Assembly: GCF_002213415.1 (NCBI RefSeq)
Contig: NZ_NJGU01000013.1
Span: forward strand, 105,316 to 169,315
Length of the DNA stretch: 64,000 nt
Direction of reading: 5' to 3'
Source: Herbaspirillum robiniae
GTDB taxonomy: Bacteria > Pseudomonadota > Gammaproteobacteria > Burkholderiales > Burkholderiaceae_D
This document shows, piece by piece, positions 32,115 to 41,040 of this stretch (within the stretch, counting starts at the first letter, position 1; the number at the start of each line of letters is the position of its first letter). Made by a program: the position numbers and the translations under genes. A model generated the notes under the pieces. The model was not told where the DNA came from and did not search any database. It was given only the letters and a program-made list of their open reading frames with translations.

Positions 32115-32560
32115 GGTATTTCTCCAAATTGATGATGTGCGGCCGAAGACCGGGCGACGACAAAGCGATCGCATCGACTTCAAAAAATCGAATGAGGGCC
32201 AAAAAATAGGGGAATTGCGGGCAGCCTCAGTCGTACTTTCCATTCGGCTGCCCAGGCGCACGGCTGATGAAATCTCACGCTTCCCGATGGATACCCATCT
32301 TGGCCGGAAAGAAATCCCGGCTTTTCGCCAGTCACGTGAGACGAAATGGTGAGCGCATTGTATTAAAACGGGGCGATTTCAGCAAGACGCTTGGCCTGTG
32401 CGCAACAGCCCGCAATGACCTGCCGAAAGCGAGCCTGCCCTCGTAAAAACCGGCTTTGGGCTACAATTTCGTTTTCTTCCCGGAACGGCATGCGCGCGCC
32501 GGCCAACCGCCCGCGTCGCGCCGCCGTCCACCCCTCGCCACACAACAGGAGATAGTACAA
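32115..32560. other. glyA/ydfG divergent intergenic region
   Basis: This 446-base gap was checked for glycine, THF, SAH and SAM riboswitch-like cores and none was recognised. A TACAAT at 32462-32467 is a possible -10 toward ydfG; no matching -35 was found. Confidence 0.4.
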
Positions 32561-33313
32561 ATGGTCGTTTTGATTACGGGAGCAACCGCAGGCTTCGGCG
32601 CCGCCATGGCACGCAAATTCGCCAAGAACGGCCACAAGGTGATCGCCGCCGGCCGCCGCAAGGAGCGCCTGGACGAGCTGGTCAATGAACTGGGCGCGGG
32701 CAACGTGCTGCCGCTGGTCCTGGACGTCACCAGCAAGCAATCGATCGAAGCCGGCCTGACGTCCCTGACGGGCGAGTGGAAGGAAATCGACGTGCTGGTC
32801 AACAACGCCGGCCTGGCGCTGGGCCTGGGCCCGGCCCACGAAGTGGCGCTGTCGGACTGGGAAACCATGATCGACACCAACGTCAAGGGCCTGGTCACCA
32901 TCACCCACGCGCTGCTGCCGGAGATGGTCAAGCGCGGCCGCGGCACCATCATCAACCTGGGCTCGGTGGCCGGCGCCTATCCCTACCCGGGCGGCAACGT
33001 CTACGGTGCGACCAAGGCCTTCGTCGACCAGTTCACGCTCAACCTGCGCGCCGACCTGGTGGGCACCGGCGTGCGCGCCACCAACCTGGCCCCCGGCCTG
33101 TGCGGCGGCACCGAGTTCTCCAACGTGCGCTTCAAGGGCGATGACGCCGCCGCCGCCAAGGTCTACGACGGCACCACCCCGCTGACCGCCGAGGACATCG
33201 CCGAAGCGGCCTTCTGGGTCGCCACCATGCCGGCGCACGTCAACATCAACTACATGGAACTGATGCCGACCTGCCAGGGCTTCAGCCCCTTCAACATCAA
33301 GCGCACACAGTAA
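32561..33313 (+). CDS. ydfG: SDR-family NADP-dependent 3-hydroxy acid dehydrogenase, YdfG-like
   Basis: 250 residues from the ATG at 32561. The Rossmann motif is ITGATAGFGAAMARKF. NNAGLALGLGPAHE, DWETMIDTNVKGLV, active-site Ser in NLGSVAGAYPY, and Tyr/Lys in VYGATKAFVDQF all match E. coli YdfG closely. C-terminal HVNINYMELMP fits too. YdfG oxidises L-allo-threonine and serine and reduces malonic semialdehyde. The open frame extends upstream without support. Confidence 0.92.
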   Translation: MVVLITGATAGFGAAMARKFAKNGHKVIAAGRRKERLDELVNELGAGNVLPLVLDVTSKQSIEAGLTSLTGEWKEIDVLVNNAGLALGLGPAHEVALSDWETMIDTNVKGLVTITHALLPEMVKRGRGTIINLGSVAGAYPYPGGNVYGATKAFVDQFTLNLRADLVGTGVRATNLAPGLCGGTEFSNVRFKGDDAAAAKVYDGTTPLTAEDIAEAAFWVATMPAHVNINYMELMPTCQGFSPFNIKRTQ

Positions 33314-33325
33314 GCGGATGAGGTA

Positions 33326-33373
33326 GAATGGCGTTTTTGCTGATGGTGCCAAGCCGCCGCAGGAACGCCATTC
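33326..33373. other. 10-bp inverted repeat between ydfG and ybgC
   Basis: GAATGGCGTT (33326-33335) and AACGCCATTC (33364-33373) are perfect inverted repeats with a 28-nt loop. A T-run (GCGTTTTT) lies inside the left arm rather than after the stem. It may be a terminator-like or leader structure for the tol operon. Confidence 0.45.
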
Positions 33374-33457
33374 AGACCGGTTCACGGTCAATTTCCCTGA
33401 CAGCAACATTTCCTTTTTTGCCGCCACAAGCGTCGATTTCCCCATAACAAGAAGCAT

Positions 33458-33910
33458 ATGAGTGCCGCCAGTAGTCCGTTCGACTGGAAAATCCGGGTCT
33501 ATTACGAAGATACCGACACCGGTGGCGTCGTCTTCTACGCCAACTACCTGAAGTTCTTCGAGCGCGCCCGCACCGAGTGGCTGCGCTCCTTCGGGTTCAA
33601 CCAGCAGCACCTGGCCGAGACCACCGGCGCCATCTTCGTGGTCAAGAACACCAGCGTCGATTACCTCTCTCCCGCCCGCCTGGACGATGAACTCAGGCTG
33701 ACTGTCGTGGTCGAAAAACTTCGAAACGCTTCCATGGAGTTCGTCCAAGAAGCCTGGCGCCTGCCGTCGGGGAACGACAGCGCCGGAGAAGCCCAGGAAG
33801 CGCGGCTGCTGGCCCGCGGCCGCATCACCGTGGTCTGCGTCGACGCCGCCGGTTTCCGCCCGCAACAGATTCCCGCCGAATTGCTTTCGTGCATCAAGGC
33901 CGCATCATGA
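33458..33910 (+). CDS. ybgC: Tol-Pal-associated acyl-CoA thioesterase YbgC
   Basis: The 150-residue hot-dog-fold protein has the YYEDTDTGGVVFYANYLKFF motif with catalytic Asp20, followed by ERARTEWLRSFG. YbgC hydrolyses acyl-CoA or acyl-ACP thioesters and is encoded at the head of tol-pal operons in many proteobacteria. The tolQ start is 224 bases downstream. Confidence 0.95.
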   Translation: MSAASSPFDWKIRVYYEDTDTGGVVFYANYLKFFERARTEWLRSFGFNQQHLAETTGAIFVVKNTSVDYLSPARLDDELRLTVVVEKLRNASMEFVQEAWRLPSGNDSAGEAQEARLLARGRITVVCVDAAGFRPQQIPAELLSCIKAAS

Positions 33911-34134
33911 TGTCAACGGCAGGATACCCCATCGCCTTAATGGATATGCTGGACCGCCCGGCCGCCGGCAACGCTTTCTTGACACTTGCCGCTGCCGGAA
34001 ACGGAAACCTTGCCCGTACAATTGCCGTCTTCCAAGTCGAGTCCCGATTTTTCGACTGACTTGCAGACTGATTTGCAGACTTTTAACCGCCGACCTTCAA
34101 CCCATTCGCCGCACTTTCGTCGCCACATTTCCCC

Positions 34135-34839
34135 ATGAACGTCACACAAGACCTGTCCTTCATTTCGCTGATCGCAAACGCGTCCGTCCTGGTGCAACTG
34201 GTGATGCTGCTGCTGCTGTCGGCATCGGTCATCAGCTGGACCTACATCTTCCGCAAGATGTTCACCATCCGCTCCGCGCGCGTGCAGACCGAAGAGTTCG
34301 AGCGCGTGTTCTGGTCCGGCGGCAACCTGTCGGCCCTGTATCAGGACGCCCTGTCCAACCGCCGCAAGGCCGGCAGCGGCGGCGGCGCCCTGGAGCGCAT
34401 CTTCCAGGCCGGCATGGGTGAATTCAACAAGGCCAAGGCCTCGGTGGCCGCCCGCGGCGGCGCCGTCGACAACGGCGCCCTGCTCGACGGCGCGCGCCGC
34501 GCCATGCGCGCCGCCTACCAGCGTGAAATGGATGCGCTGGAATCGCACCTGGCCTTCCTGGCCTCGGTCGGCTCGGTCTCCCCTTACGTCGGCCTGTTCG
34601 GCACCGTGTGGGGCATCATGAACGCCTTCCGCGGCCTGGCCAACGTGCAGCAGGCCACGCTGGCCGCGGTCGCCCCCGGCATCGCCGAAGCGCTGATCGC
34701 CACCGCCATCGGCCTGTTCGCCGCGATCCCCGCGGTGGTCGCCTACAACCGCTACTCGCACGACATCGACCGCCTGGCGATCCGCTTCGAAAGCTTCATC
34801 GAAGAATTCTCCAACATCTTGCAACGTCAGGCACGCTAA
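34135..34839 (+). CDS. tolQ: Tol-Pal system proton channel subunit TolQ
   Basis: The 234-residue MotA/ExbB-family protein has three membrane segments: about 15-38, near VSPYVGLFGTVWGIMNAFRG, and IATAIGLFAAIPAVVAYN. With TolR it forms the proton-driven motor energising TolA. Its stop overlaps the tolR ATG (TAATG). Confidence 0.96.
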   Translation: MNVTQDLSFISLIANASVLVQLVMLLLLSASVISWTYIFRKMFTIRSARVQTEEFERVFWSGGNLSALYQDALSNRRKAGSGGGALERIFQAGMGEFNKAKASVAARGGAVDNGALLDGARRAMRAAYQREMDALESHLAFLASVGSVSPYVGLFGTVWGIMNAFRGLANVQQATLAAVAPGIAEALIATAIGLFAAIPAVVAYNRYSHDIDRLAIRFESFIEEFSNILQRQAR

Positions 34840-35273
34840 TGGCCGGCTCATCGATGCGCGGGGGACGCACCCGCAAGTTCAAGTCCGAGATCAACGTCGT
34901 GCCGTATATCGACGTGATGCTGGTGCTGCTGATCATCTTCATGGTCGCCGCCCCCATCACCAATCCCAGCGTGATCAACCTGCCCACCGCCGGCAAGTCC
35001 ACGCTGCCGCCGGCCGACTACATCGAGATCGCCCTGAAGCCCAACACGCAAGCCACGATCCGCATCAACGGCCCGAAGAGCGGCGGCAAGAAGGCCGAGA
35101 CCGTGACCGGCAAGGTCGACCTGGCCGAACGCCTGCAGCAATTGCACGCCGACAACCCCGACCTGGCGGTGATGATCTCCGCCGACAAGGAAATCAAGTA
35201 CGACGAAGTGGTACAGGTGATTTCGGAAGCGAAAAAACAGGGGATCGTGCGCGTCGGCCTGGCCACCAAGTAA
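34839..35273 (+). CDS. tolR: Tol-Pal system protein TolR
   Basis: 144 residues from the ATG overlapping the tolQ stop. There is one membrane segment (VVPYIDVMLVLLIIFMVAAP) with the proton-relay Asp25. The periplasmic domain ends in ISEAKKQGIVRVGLAT. It is a partner of TolQ. Confidence 0.96.
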   Translation: MAGSSMRGGRTRKFKSEINVVPYIDVMLVLLIIFMVAAPITNPSVINLPTAGKSTLPPADYIEIALKPNTQATIRINGPKSGGKKAETVTGKVDLAERLQQLHADNPDLAVMISADKEIKYDEVVQVISEAKKQGIVRVGLATK

Positions 35274-35282
35274 GCAGCAACC

Positions 35283-36236
35283 ATGAGCGACAACTCTCCG
35301 TACGACATTCCCAAGCCGCCCGGCCGCTGGCGCGCCATCGCGCTGGCGCTGGTGATGCACGTGGCGCTGTTCCTGTTCTTCTGGGTCGGCATCCGCTGGC
35401 AGAACGAAACGCCGCTCACGGTCGAGGCCGAGATCTGGGATCCGCAATACAAGGAAGCAGCGCCCCTGCCCACGCCGCCCGAACCGCAGCCGCAACCCGA
35501 ACCGCCCAAGCCGGAACCGGTGGTGCAGCCTGAACCCAAACCCCAGCCGCCCAAGGTGATCGACGAGCCCAAGGTCGAGAAGCCCGATATCGCCCTGGAA
35601 AAGGAAAAGAAGCGCAAGGAAGAGCAGGAAAAGGCCGACAAGCTGAAGGCCGAGAAGGAAAAGGCCGAGCGCGAGAAGAAGGAACAGGCCGAAAAGGAAA
35701 AGCAGGAACGCGAGAAGAAAGAAAAGCTCGAAGCCGATAAGCAAAAGAAGCTGAAGGAAGAGAAACAGAAGGAAGAAGAGGCCAAGAAGAAGGCCGATGC
35801 CGAAAAGCAAGCCGCTGACAAGAAGAAGCAGCAGCAGGCCGCGGCTGACGCCAAGGCCGCCGAGGCGCGCCGCCAGGAAGACTTGAAACGCATGATGGGC
35901 CAGGCGACCAGCGCCACCGGCGGCTCCGGCACGGCCGAGAAGTCGCAGGGTCCGAAGGGCAGCCCTGATTACGCCAACAAGCTGCGCGCCAAGATCCGCT
36001 CCAACACGATCTTCGACGTGCCGGGCGACCTCAGTGGAAACCCCGCCGTGGAGTACACTGTCGAACTGTTCCCGGACGGGACCGTGCGCAGCGCGCGCAA
36101 GAACAAATCGTCCGGCGTTCCCGGCTTCGACGAGGCGGTGAGCCAGGCGATCATGAAGTCGGCGCCGTATCCGGCCGACAAGGATGGCAAGGTACCGTCC
36201 AGCTTCACCTTCACCCATAAACCGAAAGATCAGTAA
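35283..36236 (+). CDS. tolA: Cell envelope integrity protein TolA
   Basis: The 317-residue protein has one N-terminal membrane anchor (IALALVMHVALFLFFWVGI), a proline-rich stretch (residues about 60-90), a long Lys/Glu/Ala helical domain II (about 95-205) and a TonB-like C-terminal domain (NPAVEYTVELFPDGTVRSA). TolA spans the periplasm to contact Pal and TolB. Domain II is purine-rich and repetitive at DNA level. Confidence 0.95.
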   Translation: MSDNSPYDIPKPPGRWRAIALALVMHVALFLFFWVGIRWQNETPLTVEAEIWDPQYKEAAPLPTPPEPQPQPEPPKPEPVVQPEPKPQPPKVIDEPKVEKPDIALEKEKKRKEEQEKADKLKAEKEKAEREKKEQAEKEKQEREKKEKLEADKQKKLKEEKQKEEEAKKKADAEKQAADKKKQQQAAADAKAAEARRQEDLKRMMGQATSATGGSGTAEKSQGPKGSPDYANKLRAKIRSNTIFDVPGDLSGNPAVEYTVELFPDGTVRSARKNKSSGVPGFDEAVSQAIMKSAPYPADKDGKVPSSFTFTHKPKDQ

Positions 36237-36239
36237 ACG

Positions 36240-37523
36240 ATGATAAAAGCCCGTTACCTGACCAGCATTGCCGCCGTCGCAACCGTGGCCGGCCTGTCCT
36301 TCGCCCCGGCCGCGCAGGCCCAGATCCGCTTCGAGATCACCGGCGTGGGCGCGACTCAGATCCCCATCGCCATCGCCGCCTTTCCCGGCGAAGAATCCGC
36401 GCCGCAACAGATCACCTCGGTCATCAAGGCCGACCTGGCGCGCAGCGGTGTGTTCAAGCTGATCGACAACAGCGATGCGCTGTCGGATTCCTCGGCCGTC
36501 AACTACGGCGACTGGCAAAAACGCGGCGCCAACGCGCTGGCCGTGGGCAGCGTCGCGCGCCTGGCCGACGGTCGCTTCGACGTGCGCTACCGCCTGTTCG
36601 ACACCGTGCAGTCGAGCCAGCTGTCGGCGCTGTCCTTCGGCAGCCAGCAGCAGCTGCTGCGCCTGACCGCGCACAAGATCGCCGACGACATCTACCAGAA
36701 GCTGACCGGCATTCCGGGCATCTTCTCGACCCGCATCTCCTACGTCACCAAGTCCGGCGGCGAATACCGCCTGGAAGTGGCCGACGCCGACGGCGAAGGC
36801 ACGCAGGTTGCGCTGCGCTCCAACGAGCCCATCATCTCGCCGGCCTGGTCGCCCGACGGCACCAAGGTCGCCTACGTCTCCTTCGAGATGAAGAAGCCGG
36901 TGGTCTACATCCAGAACCTGGTGACCCGCCAGCGCTCCATCGTGGCCAATTTCAAGGGCAGCAACTCGGCCCCCTCGTGGTCGCCTGACGGTTCGCGCCT
37001 GGCCGTGGCCCTGACGCGCGACGGCCTGACCCAGGTCTATGTGATCAACGCCGACGGTTCCGGCCTGCGCCGCCTGACCAACACCTCCGGCATCGACACC
37101 GAGCCGCAGTTCTCGCCCGACGGCGGCAGCATCTACTTCACCAGCGACCGCAGCGGCGGCCCGCAGATCTACAAGGTCGGCGTGGACGGCGGCAATGCGC
37201 AGCGCGTGACCTTCAACGGCAGCTACAACATCAGCCCGCGCGTCTCGCCGGACGGCAAGACGCTGGCCTTCATCTCCCGCCGCGACGGCCTGTTCCAGCT
37301 CTACGCGCTGGACATGACCAACGGCCAGGAGCAGCGCCTGTCCGACGGCAGCCGCGACCAATCGCCCAGTTTCGCCCCCAACGGCAAATACATCATGTAC
37401 GCGACGGAATCCGGTCGTCGCGGATCCCTGGCCGTCGTCTCCACCGACGGCCGTGTTAAACAGCGTCTCACGACGCAGGCCGGTGATATCAGGGAACCGA
37501 CCTGGGGTCCGTTCATGAAATAA
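36240..37523 (+). CDS. tolB: Tol-Pal system beta-propeller protein TolB
   Basis: The 427-residue protein has a Sec signal peptide ending AQA before QIRFEITG, a TolB N-terminal domain, then WD40-like repeats with [41 protein letters not shown] and [14 protein letters not shown]. TolB is periplasmic and binds Pal. It starts three bases after tolA ends. Confidence 0.97.
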   Translation: MIKARYLTSIAAVATVAGLSFAPAAQAQIRFEITGVGATQIPIAIAAFPGEESAPQQITSVIKADLARSGVFKLIDNSDALSDSSAVNYGDWQKRGANALAVGSVARLADGRFDVRYRLFDTVQSSQLSALSFGSQQQLLRLTAHKIADDIYQKLTGIPGIFSTRISYVTKSGGEYRLEVADADGEGTQVALRSNEPIISPAWSPDGTKVAYVSFEMKKPVVYIQNLVTRQRSIVANFKGSNSAPSWSPDGSRLAVALTRDGLTQVYVINADGSGLRRLTNTSGIDTEPQFSPDGGSIYFTSDRSGGPQIYKVGVDGGNAQRVTFNGSYNISPRVSPDGKTLAFISRRDGLFQLYALDMTNGQEQRLSDGSRDQSPSFAPNGKYIMYATESGRRGSLAVVSTDGRVKQRLTTQAGDIREPTWGPFMK

Positions 37524-37532
37524 AGAAATCAT

Positions 37533-37802
37533 GGAACTCATCTCATAGATATACGTGAGATGCGTTCTACTCAGAAAGGGCGCTGGCAAGGCGCGTGACG
37601 CGTCGCGTGGTGGGGCCACGCGCAAGGAGCGCAACGCGGCCAGCGCCCTTTCTGAGTAGAACCCGGAGGGAGCGGCCTGTTTGGGCGGATTGCTGCGTTA
37701 CGAATTTGGGTCAAGACGTCCAGTCTTGACCCAAATTCGCGCCTTGCACTCCATCCCAAACAGGACTCGCTCGCACTCACGTATATCTATGAAATGAGTT
37801 CC
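37533..37802. repeat. Nested palindromic element between tolB and pal
   Basis: The 270-bp element is bounded by 27-bp terminal inverted repeats (37533-37559 and 37776-37802, 26 of 27 matching). Inside are a perfect 23-bp pair (37564-37586/37640-37662) and a perfect 17-bp pair with a 5-nt loop (37701-37717/37723-37739). That is flanked by a 10-bp pair (CCTGTTTGGG 37676-37685/CCCAAACAGG 37755-37764). No coding frame is credible. No clear target-site duplication flanks it. It may be a MITE-like insertion or a large RNA structure controlling tolB-pal readthrough. Confidence 0.88.
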
Positions 37803-37835
37803 TATCACATTCATCACGACAAGGAGAAATCCAAA

Positions 37836-38357
37836 ATGCGCACCATCAGCACCCTCGCCCTCATCGTCTCCAGCGCTGTTCTGCTGGCAGCCTGCTCGTC
37901 CACCAAGCTGGACGACAAGAACGCCCCGGTTGAAAACCGTGCCGGCGCCGGTACCGGCGCCGACACCCGCGCCGTGGGCACCGTCAACGCCGGTTCCACC
38001 GATCCGCTGAACGACCCGCAAGGCGTCCTGGCCAAGCGTAGCGTCTACTTCGACTACGACAGCTTCAGCGTCAAGCCGGAATACCGCACCGTGGTCGAGA
38101 ACCATGCCAAGTACCTGGTGGCCCACAAGGACCGCAAGGTAATCATCCAGGGCAACACCGATGATCGCGGCGGCGCAGAATACAACCTGGCCCTGGGTCA
38201 GAAGCGCGCTGAAGCCGTTCGCAAGGCACTGGTCCTGCTGGGCGTGTCGGAATCGCAAGTCGAAGCCGTGTCCTTCGGCAAGGAAAAGCCGAAGGCCCTG
38301 GGCCAGGACGAATCGTCCTACGCTGAAAACCGTCGCGCCGACATCGCTTATCAGTGA
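37836..38357 (+). CDS. pal: Peptidoglycan-associated lipoprotein Pal
   Basis: Start at 37836 after AAGGAG, giving 173 residues. The lipobox LLAAC has lipidated Cys20. The C-terminal OmpA-like domain (VYFDYDSFSVKPEY, GNTDDRGGAEYNLALGQKRA) binds peptidoglycan. It anchors the outer membrane and contacts TolB and TolA. It is separated from tolB by the nested palindrome and may have its own promoter within or after it. Confidence 0.96.
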   Translation: MRTISTLALIVSSAVLLAACSSTKLDDKNAPVENRAGAGTGADTRAVGTVNAGSTDPLNDPQGVLAKRSVYFDYDSFSVKPEYRTVVENHAKYLVAHKDRKVIIQGNTDDRGGAEYNLALGQKRAEAVRKALVLLGVSESQVEAVSFGKEKPKALGQDESSYAENRRADIAYQ

Positions 38358-38362
38358 TCGAC

Positions 38363-39118
38363 ATGCATACCGCTTTCAAACTGAAATCGGTAACCGTGGC
38401 GGCCTTGCTGGCCGCCGCGGCTTTCTTACCGCTTACCGCCCGTGCCGGCCTGTTTGACGACGACGAGGCGCGCAAGGCCATCCTGGACATCCGCTCCAAG
38501 ATCGAAGCCCTGCAGCGCGACGTTGCCACCAAGGCCGACAAGAACAGCGTACTCACGCTCTCCGATCGCAACGACAATCTGCAGTCGCAGATCGCCGCCC
38601 TGCGCGGTCAGATCGAAGTGCTGACCAACGAGATCACCAACGCCCAGCAACGGCAAAAAGATTTTTACGTCGACCTCGACGCGCGCCTGCGCAAGCTGGA
38701 GCCGCAACAGGTCCAGGTCGACGGCCAGACGGTCGCAGTCGGCATCCCCGAACAGCAGGCCTATGACGCCGCGCTGTCCCAGTTCAAGGGCGGCGACTAC
38801 AAGGGCGCGGCCAATGCCTTCGGCGACTTCATCAAGCGCTATCCGCAATCGGGCTATGCCGCTTCCGCGCAGTACTGGCAAGGCAATTCCCTGTACGCCC
38901 AGCGCGACTACAAGGGCGCCATCGCGGTGCAGCAGAACGTGGTGAAGAACTATCCGGACAATCCCAAGGTGGCCGACGCGATGTTGAACATCGCCAGCTC
39001 GCAGGCCGAGCTGAAGGACAAGGCGGCTGCCAAGAAGACCCTGGAACAGTTGATCGCCAAGTTCCCCAACACCCCGGCGGCGCAGACCGGCAAGGATCGC
39101 CTGTCCTCGCTGAAGTGA
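38363..39118 (+). CDS. cpoB: Cell division coordinator CpoB (YbgF)
   Basis: Start preferred at the ATG 38363 (MHTAFKLKSVT), giving 251 residues; a GTG nine bases earlier overlaps the pal stop. It has a signal peptide (AAAAFLPLTARA), a coiled-coil segment (about 25-100) and TPR repeats (YDAALSQFKGGDYKGAANAF, QYWQGNSLYAQRDYKGAI). CpoB coordinates Tol with PBP1B at division. It is the last gene of the tol operon. Confidence 0.93.
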   Translation: MHTAFKLKSVTVAALLAAAAFLPLTARAGLFDDDEARKAILDIRSKIEALQRDVATKADKNSVLTLSDRNDNLQSQIAALRGQIEVLTNEITNAQQRQKDFYVDLDARLRKLEPQQVQVDGQTVAVGIPEQQAYDAALSQFKGGDYKGAANAFGDFIKRYPQSGYAASAQYWQGNSLYAQRDYKGAIAVQQNVVKNYPDNPKVADAMLNIASSQAELKDKAAAKKTLEQLIAKFPNTPAAQTGKDRLSSLK

Positions 39119-39171
39119 TGTGATGCGTCGACGACGTCAGCGCGGCCGTATATAGTTTTTCATGCAAGCGT

Positions 39172-39201
39172 TTGACATCGGCGATGAAGTTTGACTATAA
39201 T
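39172..39201 (+). promoter_or_regulatory. Consensus sigma-70 promoter of tRNA-Lys
   Basis: TTGACA (39172-39177), 18-bp spacer, TATAAT (39196-39201), 11 bases before the mature tRNA. Confidence 0.9.
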
Positions 39202-39212
39202 GGCGGTCTTTC

Positions 39213-39288
39213 GGGTCGTTAGCTCAGTTGGTAGAGCAGCGGACTTTTAATCCGTTGGTCGCAGGTTCGAGTCCCGCACGGCCTACCA
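39213..39288 (+). tRNA. tRNA-Lys (anticodon UUU)
   Basis: The 76-nt gene has acceptor arm GGGTCGT, D-arm with GCTCAGTTGGTAGAGC, anticodon loop CTTTTAA (anticodon 39246-39248), T-arm GGTTCGAGTCC, and encoded CCA at 39286-39288. It is nearly identical to E. coli tRNA-Lys outside the anticodon stem. It is a single gene with its own promoter and terminator. Confidence 0.97.
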
Positions 39289-39301
39289 GAAATTCAGCAG
39301 T

Positions 39302-39340
39302 AAAAAAAAGGGTTCCAGTTCGCGCTGGAGCCCTTTTTGT
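39302..39340 (+). terminator. Terminator after tRNA-Lys
   Basis: GGGTTCCAG (39310-39318) TTCGCG CTGGAGCCC (39325-39333) with an A-run before and a T-run after. Confidence 0.85.
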
Positions 39341-39436
39341 TTTGCGTCGCCCTATCTCGCGGCAACCCTCCGGTTGCCGCATGCGCCTGCAAGGCGGCGC
39401 GGGAACCACGTTCCCGCAGCCCTCCCGCCATCCTCC

Positions 39437-40318
39437 TCAGGGCTTTACCGGCTCGCCCGGAAACCCCAGTTTCACCAGGAACTCCGACACCACCGGCGCC
39501 CAGATTTCCACGCCGCTGGAGAACAGCGTGTGCCCGTTCTTGGCGAACGGCGGCAGCAAATGGTATTCGGCCTTGCCGCCCGCCTTCACGAAAGCCTCGT
39601 GCCAGGACTTGCTGTGCTTCGGGCCGAAGTAGAGGTCGTTCTCGGTATAGATCCACAGCATCGGCGCCTTGGCGACCTTGCCGAAGCTGACGTACATGTC
39701 CTCCAGGCGATTGGGCTGGCAGGGGTTGCCCGGGCGGGCGACCGGATCGCCGCCCGAACCGCCGGCGAAGTTGATCGCGCCGACCAGGCCGTCGGGATTC
39801 TGGGCCGCCGTCGCCACCGTGGTATAGCCGCCCACCGACTGGCCGACCAGCAGCACGCGCCTGGGGTCCGCATAGGGTTGCCGCTTGGCGTAATCCAGCA
39901 CGGCCAGGATCTCGGTCGAGGCGGCCTTGGCCATGGGGCCGAAGTCCTTGTTGTTGCAGCCGCCGCTGTCTTCGGGATCGAACTGGGTGCTGAACTCGCC
40001 GTAGCCGATGCGGGTCGGCTCGAACACCGCGAAGCCGCGCTCGACGAAGTAGCGCGCCTGCTTGGTGTAGCGAAAGCGCGGCGGATCGCGGCGGTTGGTG
40101 GGGCTGCGCCCATGGTTCAGGATCAGGATCGGGAACGGCCCGGGGCCGGCCGGCCTGAACTGCGTGATGACGACCTTGCCGCTTTCCTGCTTGCCGTAGA
40201 GGTCCTTCACGGTCACGTCGATGGAGCTGACTTCTTCATTGATGTCCTGGGCCAGTTGCTGGGCCTGGACCGACGCGGCCAGGCAGCAGGCCGCAACGAG
40301 GAACAAGGGATGGCGCAT
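39437..40318 (-). CDS. Secreted alpha/beta hydrolase (dienelactone hydrolase-like)
   Basis: The 293-residue protein has a signal peptide (LFLVAACCLAASVQA). The catalytic triad is visible as the nucleophile elbow GQSVGGY, Asp or Glu in YTENDLYFGP, and His in AKNGHTLF. ILNHGRSP holds the oxyanion region. It is a probable periplasmic esterase or peptidase-like hydrolase. The substrate is unknown and no operon partner exists; it is divergent from a hypothetical gene. Confidence 0.85.
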   Translation of the reverse strand: MRHPLFLVAACCLAASVQAQQLAQDINEEVSSIDVTVKDLYGKQESGKVVITQFRPAGPGPFPILILNHGRSPTNRRDPPRFRYTKQARYFVERGFAVFEPTRIGYGEFSTQFDPEDSGGCNNKDFGPMAKAASTEILAVLDYAKRQPYADPRRVLLVGQSVGGYTTVATAAQNPDGLVGAINFAGGSGGDPVARPGNPCQPNRLEDMYVSFGKVAKAPMLWIYTENDLYFGPKHSKSWHEAFVKAGGKAEYHLLPPFAKNGHTLFSSGVEIWAPVVSEFLVKLGFPGEPVKP

Positions 40319-40548
40319 GTTTTTCTTCTCATGGAAACGGCATCAGCCGGGAACGGCTACGCTACCGCCGGCCATCGCCGGCGGCAAGAGAAAAACGCAT
40401 GCCCATGGCGCGCGCGCGACAGCGCGCACCGGGCGGGCGCAGGCGCGGCGATCCGATATACTTCCGTCTTTCGCCCACACGTTTTCGAAAACAACCGGTC
40501 GCCGGCGATCCGCCGCAGCCGGTCCGGGCGTCCTTCCCTTTCCCGACC

Positions 40549-41010
40549 ATGTCCGACCAAGTCCCAGAACCCCTGTTTCCCGAAGATGCCGTCAGCGGCT
40601 CCGACACCATCCCCGCCCCGCGTCCGTGGATCGTGCTGCAGAACGTGCACGAGGTCGAGACCTGGATCGACACCTACAACCGCGAGCTGCAGGCCGTGGT
40701 CTGGCGCAACAAGCTCAATACCGTGAACGCCGGCCAGGGCATCTGCTTCGCGCTGGAACTGGGCGGCGAGATCTACCTGCATACCACGCCCGAAGGCCAG
40801 ATCCTGCTGGACGTCAGCGAGGAGGCCGCGTGGGCCAATCCCGTGCTGAGCGCGGCGACCGGCGTGGCCGTGCCGCCCGGCACCGTCTGGGTGCTGCCGC
40901 CGGATACGCTCACGCAGCTGATCCTGGGCCTGTCCGGCCTGATCGCCACCTCGCAGTTCGTGCTCAGGCACGAATACCGGATCGGCAAGGGCAATCGCAT
41001 CCAGTTCTGA
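40549..41010 (+). CDS. Hypothetical protein
   Basis: 153 residues from the ATG at 40549 (MSDQVPEPLFPED). It is predicted soluble and acidic, with WIDTYNRELQAVVWRNKLNT and a Leu-rich C-terminal helix (LTQLILGLSGLIATSQFVL). I recognise no family. The longer frame upstream runs through the probable divergent promoter. The next gene begins 31 bases later. Confidence 0.65.
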   Translation: MSDQVPEPLFPEDAVSGSDTIPAPRPWIVLQNVHEVETWIDTYNRELQAVVWRNKLNTVNAGQGICFALELGGEIYLHTTPEGQILLDVSEEAAWANPVLSAATGVAVPPGTVWVLPPDTLTQLILGLSGLIATSQFVLRHEYRIGKGNRIQF

Positions 41011-41040
41011 TCGCGCACCTCACAGGAAGAGACCTCCCCG

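Noticed and set aside
32115..32560. Riboswitch upstream of glyA
   Set aside because: I could not match glycine, THF, SAH or SAM aptamer cores.
33979..34022. TTGACA and TACAAT upstream of tolQ as a sigma-70 promoter
   Set aside because: The two hexamers are 32 bp apart, too far to be one promoter.
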